This document shows, piece after piece, positions 58,001 through 64,000 of a DNA stretch of 64,000 nt; the first letter of the stretch is position 1, and every line of letters starts with the position of its first letter. Below the pieces are notes generated by a model. That model saw only the letters and a program-made list of their open reading frames with translations, made no database searches and was not told the origin of the DNA. The translations under genes were made by a program, and so were the position numbers. The stretch lies in assembly GCA_002812745.2 (NCBI GenBank), contig NCSJ02000018.1:124001-188000 (forward strand), read 5' to 3'. Source of the DNA: Scytalidium lignicola (lineage: Eukaryota; Ascomycota; Leotiomycetes).

Positions 58001-59791
58001 AGGCAAGCCAATCTAGAAGCTCACCAATTTGTTGAGTCGTCAATGAAGCTTCAAAGAGTTCACTCAACTCAGCCTGAAGATCTTCGTCTTCCCATACACT
58101 GAATCTGGTTGGGTGAAGCTTCAACTCTTTACGAAGCCTTTCTAATTCCACAGTCTGGGAATACCAGTGACGGATGAAACCGGATAGATCTCTAGCTTTA
58201 GAGAACCCTCGCATTAAAGGTATTAAAACCTCCAAAACCACCTGTTTAGATATCTCTTCCGTCTTTTCTTCGTTCAGGGAAGCTTGAGTAATCCGTGCTA
58301 AAATATTTTGCAACACATGGTCTTCGTCATTTGGTATGAGGAAGGTATTTATGTCGATCTGCATTACTATTGCGAGTACTTTCCAATCCACATATCCATC
58401 GAGCAAGGCATACTCTAATGTAATAGATTTCAATATGGATAAATCCAAATTTAACTTAAAATGCATTGCATTTTCCAACATCCCATAGATGGCTTTGTTG
58501 CGGCCATCTAAATCCATTGATGATATGGCATTTCTGAATGTTGTAAATGTGGTTTGAAGCCACTTCTCGTCTTGGAGCCGCCATTTTCGAGGTCCTTGGA
58601 GTTTTAATGAACGTATAGCAATATTAAACATGATAGGGGCATAATCAGAATTCAATAATATTGCCCCCTCACCTAAAACAGTTTCGAAATCGGAACCGTT
58701 AGATTCTCCACCAGCTGCTTTTGCTGGGAGAATAATATGGCGTGCAACAAACTGCTCCAACTCTGTGATCCATTCAAGTCTCACGGAGCTAGATAGTATA
58801 GAATGATTTTCTTCCTTAAGAATCCGAAGTAGAGATAGAAGTGGCTTTGTGCAAGATTGGGAGAAAAGGTACATGTCCCCATTGCCTATTGCATGAGATT
58901 CCCATATAGTAATGAAGGGAGACAGCCAATTCTTGGCATTGGTTGGAACTGAGGAAACCTCTGTATACAGTACCTTTTCGCAGATGCTAAGCCATGAGCC
59001 TAAAACCTTTGCTGATTCATCGCCTGAAGTTCGAATGACAGATCTCATACATTCTACTGAAAACGAAGCGTCTATTTTATCTTCGTTATTGGCAAATATC
59101 GGATTCGAGGAAGAGATAATATCGTTTACAAAGCAAAATATCGACTCCACTACGGCTGCTAGCCCATTGTTTCCAGTGTCGATAGTTGTCTTGACTAGCT
59201 CTCCTGACCTCTTTCGCTTTTTAGACACCTTTGTTGGCTGTTCTTGAACCGTTGAACTAGATTCAGACACATAGGTATCCGGAACTTCTGGTCTCCCTTG
59301 CTGTATTTGCACATCGTAAACAGTTTGTTGTAATATGGACGTGAACCTTCTCTCGTTCAATATTCGGGAGGCATTCAATAATGGTATAGACTTAAGAGTT
59401 CGTCGAAGGAGCTGCCATGAGAGGTGAGAGGTCCTATAATGACGGTTAAAACTAGAACTAGTTTAACATATAAGAAACTTGCCTTGGAATGCTGTCCTTA
59501 GGTGATTGGAGTTTCTTAAGCAACCAACGCAGCAACCACTCCTCTCTGGCATGAAACACTGAGACCTTTGATTTGTTTGCTGATTCTAGAATATCATTTC
59601 CTTCCTTCTCAATCGTATATAAATCGACACCAATAAATTTCGCGGCTTCTACAAGTTGCTGTTCATAAGGTGCGGATGCATTTTCAAGTTCCGCAAGTTT
59701 CTCTTGCGCAGCACGAGAATGAGAAGACTACATATTGACCAAATAAGTTAGCCAGCTATACTCCAACGGAGTATCCTTGATAACTTACCAT
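55093..59791 (-). CDS. URB2: Urb2/Npa2, nucleolar 60S pre-ribosome assembly factor
   Basis: Eight coding exons fit: 59791-59789, 59727-59483, 59433-57439, 57386-57202, 57138-56882, 56826-56717, 56666-55799 and 55749-55093, 1439 residues, all phases consistent. The protein is a helical solenoid without enzyme motifs. Its C-terminus (TDKAKRIAGQYMQSVLTTYI, KMKPEVREKMVPGLYAIFDT, GLDSSGRALFGTLVRDYQKF-GKWKGG) is the diagnostic Urb2/Npa2 C-terminal domain, and a nuclear-signal-like KVSKKRKRSGE lies in the N-terminal third. Urb2 acts in early 60S maturation (27S pre-rRNA). Two oddities: the first coding exon is the ATG alone, and the second intron uses a GC donor (GCAAGT). Divergent from Mic10 with 305 bp between starts. 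Confidence 0.87.
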
Positions 59792-60096
59792 AATAACAAA
59801 TATCTTCTAAATCTCAATGCTTCCCAGGGAAGGACACTCTTCCATTAAAAAGTCACCTGGATCTACGAAAATAAAAGTGGCAGAAAATCCACGCTATTCC
59901 TGATTTGGTCGGGCTCCCTTACCGCAAAGCCGATTTCCATGGCGTTGGCCAGAAGAACCGTGAAACCCGAATATCAACAGCTTCAAAAGCTCTCTAATAC
60001 CCCTCAGTGTGATCATAACATATCGCAGTGAGTCAATTGAACTATTAAGATACGATATTTTAGCTTTATTGACGTCTGCATAGTTGGTTCGCAGTC
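59792..60096. promoter_or_regulatory. Shared divergent promoter, URB2 / MIC10, with TGAGTCA
   Basis: 305 bp. TGAGTCA at 60029-60035 is the exact core of AP-1/Gcn4-CPC1-type sites, 62 bp before the MIC10 start codon. A single 7-mer can be chance. No gene is seen. Confidence 0.4.
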
Positions 60097-60494
60097 ATGC
60101 CAGAGACTTCGATTCCTCCTCCCGCGGTCGCGCGACCCAGNCAAGCCGGTCAGCGAGGCTCTTTTGAACGAAAAGGTACGATTCCTCTCCTGGACTGGAG
60201 CGATTTCTAGCAGCACATCCACCGAGTTGGATATACCAGTTGATTTAAGGCAGTAGCCAGGACAACATGCTAACAGGTTTTGCGGTGTATTAGTGGGACC
60301 GATGTCTTTCTTCCATGATAATCCGCTCGTCACTCGGTCTGTCTTTTGGTATTGTTTTCTCAGTCCTTCTATTCAAGAGGAGGACTTGGCCAGCTTGGGT
60401 TGGATTAGGTTTTGGTGCAGGAAGAGCTTACGAGGAGTGTAACAACTCGTTCATTCGGTCGGCGAAAGAAAACAATGCCGTGTCACGATCTTAA
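60097..60494 (+). CDS. MIC10: MICOS subunit Mic10
   Basis: Exons 60097-60175 and 60294-60494 give 92 residues once the N at 60141 is ignored. The N adds one base: without it exon 1 reads MPETSIPPPAVARPSKPVSE then ALLNEK in one frame; with it the frame is broken. After the intron come WDRCLSSMIIRSSLGLSFGI, VFSVLLFKRRTWPAWVGLGF and GAGRAYEECNNSF. Mic10 has two membrane hairpins with glycine-rich motifs; GLSFGI and GLGFGAGRAY are these, with the KRR loop between. Mic10 oligomers bend the inner membrane at crista junctions. Length fits (yeast 97). The intron is 118 nt (GTACGA...TATTAG). Confidence 0.93.
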
Positions 60495-63400
60495 TGGGGA
60501 GATTGAGAGCAGTTAGGAGGGGGATGTGCAGAGATGTTTATTATTGTTGCTTATAGACTTGAAAGCACGAATGTATATTGTACAAAATGCATATTCCTAT
60601 TAGAGATCAATATAGAGTTTGGCCATAGTTGGTTCACGTGCCGGATGGAGCCGTAATAGACCACTTGGCGTATGTACTGAGTGATATTTATACACTTGTT
60701 AACTTTGTTTGTTATATGGTCCTGAATAGTATGTCGTTTTATAAGAGCGATAAATATCTATCAATTATGGAATCAAAGTTGGCAAGATGTCAAGGAAATG
60801 TTTTCATTATTCTTAACTTCAAATGCAAAAGGTGGTCTGGAAGAAGAAGTCACGGGGAGGATTGAAGGAGGGCCCGACTTTTGTTGCACGTCTTAGTTTT
60901 TAGCTTCTACTCTAGACAGATGTAGGCTGGCGTCTAATTATCTATCTCTGACAAAAGTAGAGCTTATTCGCATGATGCGTGGCTCTAGGTTTGTGCTTTA
61001 GGCATTTTAGCTGCATATGATAATATCGTAGCCATGAGACATCCTAGACACAGCCAAAGGGCCATACAACCCTAATACAGCAGATAACTAGGATTTATTA
61101 TATATGAATATGAAGCCCACTACTAACATTTCAAATCTTGGCAATACTATGGGTTTTAGAATCCAATCCTGAGCCGTTTAGGGCGGCATCCATTTAGATA
61201 CCCTCCCTGAATTATGACTGAAATGGAATAATCCTGCTGACAGCCTCCCTAGAATGCCTGCTGGATATAAGCACCAGCCACCAACACCTCCAGCGGCTAG
61301 AAATCCGTATCACTCATACTCCACCACTATTGGTGTTCCCCTATCATCGTTGAGGCCAAAGTAGATTTGATATGAACTGGCTATCAAGCGATAGTATATT
61401 GTCTGAAACGGAGAGACTATTTCTATTCTCAGCAATATTTATGCCACCTTTACACAATATTGTAATGTAACGTCATCATCCCATAGTAATCATAAAGCTT
61501 TCCCCAACTTCTATGAGGGTGTCAGATGATACCAAGACCATCGAGCCGCTTGCAGTGATCCAGACAGGGGGAATTGCAGCGCATTTCGGTCTTCGAATCT
61601 GGACAATAACAACCGCAGAACAATTGGTTGTGATACAAAAAGACATAAGGACATAAGGCATGAATGCCTATATCTAACTATAGCTAGAAGAATGAAAACA
61701 AAATAAGGCTTGGTATTCCTCGATTTTTCTCGTCGTGCAATATACAGCTTGCCTTCCGACATAAAGAAAACATTATGATAACTTACTAGTACTTGCTTTT
61801 GACACATGTCAAATATAATAATGCATATAAATGTACAACTCTGAATTGCGGCATACCAAAGATGGTCAAACTACTTGCGCTCTGGTCTATGCGATTATTT
61901 CGTCATTAAGAAGCACCTACTCTAACAAAGACCGTGAGGGCCGCGGGAGGCATAAATACTCCGTCGGTAAACCTCAGAGTTCCATCCTAGGTATATCCAT
62001 ACAGAGCGGTCTATGCTTAGGAAAGAGGGCAATGCTAATACTCTCCTGTCGCGTGGCATCCTGTCCACACGCACAGACAAGAGAGAGGGAAAAGCACACT
62101 CTTAATGCAATCCTCCAGAAGGGTACCAGTAGTGAGCAGAGACTATACACTAACTACACCGTACCGTCCGTTCGCCCAACACGAGCTCAGCCGTCTCGAC
62201 AGGCCAGCCACATGGTATATTGTCTGATCGTCTAGGGCTAGCTGCGACGATGTGACGGATATCCCGAAACTGAGGTCTCTGATTTGTGAAGAATATTCTC
62301 TAACTGGGTTTCCAAAAGGCATGAGTGAAGAAATAAGCACTGCCCTGATATCAGAAACGATCCCCTTTCTTGTCTCGGGAGCGCTATCTCCACCATTCGC
62401 GTCAGTGCTAGAAAAAGGAGAATAGCTAGAGATTGAAAGAAAATTTTCCACGTGGCAATCCCGCAATTAATGATCCGACCAGCCAAAGGGCAATCTCGAG
62501 CAAATCTCAAACCAGATACAACATCTCTGCTAGTCTATGAATGGAAATATAGGAAATCGAGCCGGTTTATGCCTAGACTTTGCTTGGAGTTCTGACTATC
62601 AAACAAGCGAAATGATGCAGACCCATTGACAAGCGTGACAAGGAAGCAGAGTTGCAGCAGCAGTGGATACAGCAATGTCTTGCTGTAGCAATCATGAACA
62701 TGCTTCTAGAAGCTATTCCAAGGGTTTCCTTGTGCTCTCACGTCAGGTGCAGCTGGTAATGTTACCACATCCTGTTCAGGAGTCGAAGTTCAAATCGTCG
62801 TCATGCCGTGGTAAGGGAGCTGATTGGACACGGGATTTATCTAGATGAAAGTACGGTATGGATTTCGCAACTCTTAGGACAAGGTCCCGTAAGGGGCTCG
62901 AGCCACGGACATTGGGTCCATCAGTCCTGGGTCTCCACGAGACTCGCTGTTGAAGCTTCAAGGTTAAATATGCAGGAACGAATTATCCAGGACGGTACTG
63001 TACTGCACTGCACTGCATTGTACAGTAAGTTCAATGCAGGTGAGGCTCACGGGCAATCCACGGGAACTGTGTATACTTTCCTGACTGTGGAACTGCCGTA
63101 GGTCCAGCTGTTTCAGATGCATTTTGCGGCAATCCGTTAGATCTTTACGACTTGGGCCATCAAAGACATGATTCCAGCCTTTTTTTTTTACCAGAGAGTA
63201 CTAGCCTAGATTGCCACCGCTGCACCGCCCAAGTACGACGGGCCACAGCAGTGAAATTGTGCCTTTTTCTCTCCGTTGCCCCTCGCTCATTGGACCAGAG
63301 CACCATCGCGAGAGGTTGTGGCGTGTGGCTTGCATAGCAGCTAATTTGCCCATACGTTTTCGGTGGCCTTCTCTCGCGACGGGTGGAGGGTTTTGATGCT

Positions 63401-64000
63401 CAAAGGAGTCTGGCTCCGAGATCGAAAACCATATGCGGATCAAGTTTCGCAGCGAGATGCCTGTTGCCATTGCCGTGTTGAGCCAGGCCCCTGAACCGCA
63501 CCGCCGAGAAGCAGAGTTGATCGTAGCTGCCACGGGAAAGTGATCTGAAGGTGATGGATGGGTGATGGGTGATGTGTGTTACCTTATGTGCTCTCATCAC
63601 GTCCAACATCGAAACAGGTGCATTCTGAGACGGATCCCCAGCCATTTGAGGACAGGACCACCAAGTGTATCCTGGAGCAAATCCCACTTCTCAAAGCTAG
63701 CAGACTAGCAGAGAGGGCAGGTCGTGACAGGACTGGCCCACGCCAATAGAAACCCCTTTTAAGCCTCTGAGTGTTCTGAGACTGGTTCTGCACAGGTGGA
63801 GACATCCCCTGGGCTAGTGATGAACGGTATTTGGTGGCCCCTTGTGGCCTAACAGCTCGGTACTATGGTAGAACGCGACGCTGGGGGCGGGCTACAGTCG
63901 TAGTAACGATCGAGGTCAGCGTTAATAATCTAGCACTCTCCGTCGACCACTAGGGTCCGCGGCCTCTCTTCTCCTCCCCATTATTATTCTCTCCTCCCTT
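60495..64000. other. Gene-poor terminal 3.5 kb
   Basis: No supported gene on either strand. The frames present are short, overlap one another and show no family signal. A hairpin lies at 62996-63027. The last 60 bp is CT-rich (CTCCTCCC steps), which could be the leader of a gene beyond the window. A tRNA-like stretch near 62740-62808 was examined and rejected. Confidence 0.45.
62996..63027. repeat. 8-bp inverted repeat enclosing a TGCAC-type repeat
   Basis: TACTGTAC and GTACAGTA are exact reverse complements separated by 16 bp made mostly of CACTG steps. Short, and no T run follows, so not a clear terminator. Confidence 0.7.

Noticed and set aside
61831..62235. 134-aa plus-strand ORF in the terminal gene-poor region
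   Set aside because: No domain, no splice partner and composition like intergenic DNA.
62735..62808. tRNA-like stretch with a TTCAAAT loop and CTGTTCA anticodon-like loop
   Set aside because: The T stem has a mismatch, the anticodon stem does not pair and the acceptor ends are not complementary.

Overview
This window is nuclear DNA of a filamentous ascomycete (Pezizomycotina). Leotiomycetes would fit, but that rank is an impression and not a proof. The evidence is many short introns (46-60 nt is common) with CTAAC-like branch points, a trifunctional GATase-IGPS-PRAI tryptophan gene, a fungal DUF1996-WSC secreted protein, and eukaryotic core genes (LSm5, RPB11, Tim9, Mic10, Nup188, Urb2, Kti12, Use1). 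There is no operon logic; genes are mostly divergent or convergent pairs. Eight isolated N characters, seven of them beside homopolymers, point to a draft assembly with homopolymer uncertainty.

Layout. 1-5.4 kb: 3' part of a DUF1996-WSC secreted protein, a nitronate monooxygenase, and an unknown acidic/Ser-rich protein. 5.9-11.4 kb: taxilin (minus) divergent from the mitochondrial presequence protease Cym1/PreP (plus); taxilin carries an apparent 1-nt frameshift. 12.9-20.6 kb: ornithine decarboxylase with a long intron-containing leader, a DEDDy 3'-5' exonuclease, LSm5, RPB11, a C-terminally truncated second nitronate-monooxygenase-like gene and a FAM32A-like protein. 22-23.1 kb: a GPI-anchored Ser/Thr-rich surface protein. 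26.7-31.3 kb: a Sac7-type RhoGAP and Tim9. 31.8-43.5 kb: Nup188 divergent from TRP1, then a BRCT-WGR protein without a PARP catalytic domain, then Kti12. 47-52.9 kb: a C2H2 zinc-finger factor, the SNARE Use1 and an alpha/beta hydrolase. 55.1-60.5 kb: Urb2 divergent from Mic10. The last 3.5 kb holds no gene I can support. Gene models were built by hand from reading frames, splice signals and family knowledge; intron phases were checked for every spliced model.

The most unusual object is a non-coding array at about 53.49-55.03 kb, between the hydrolase promoter and the 3' end of Urb2. It has about 17 clear and 3 weak copies of a two-part motif: a left box near CGTTGCARATCT and a right box near GCGCTATAAA-nCTCGGCATGA. 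Within a copy the two box starts are nearly always 36-39 bp apart, while spacers between copies have diverged in sequence and length (about 83 bp per copy). This looks like selection or recent amplification acting on paired boxes. I recognise no known family for it.
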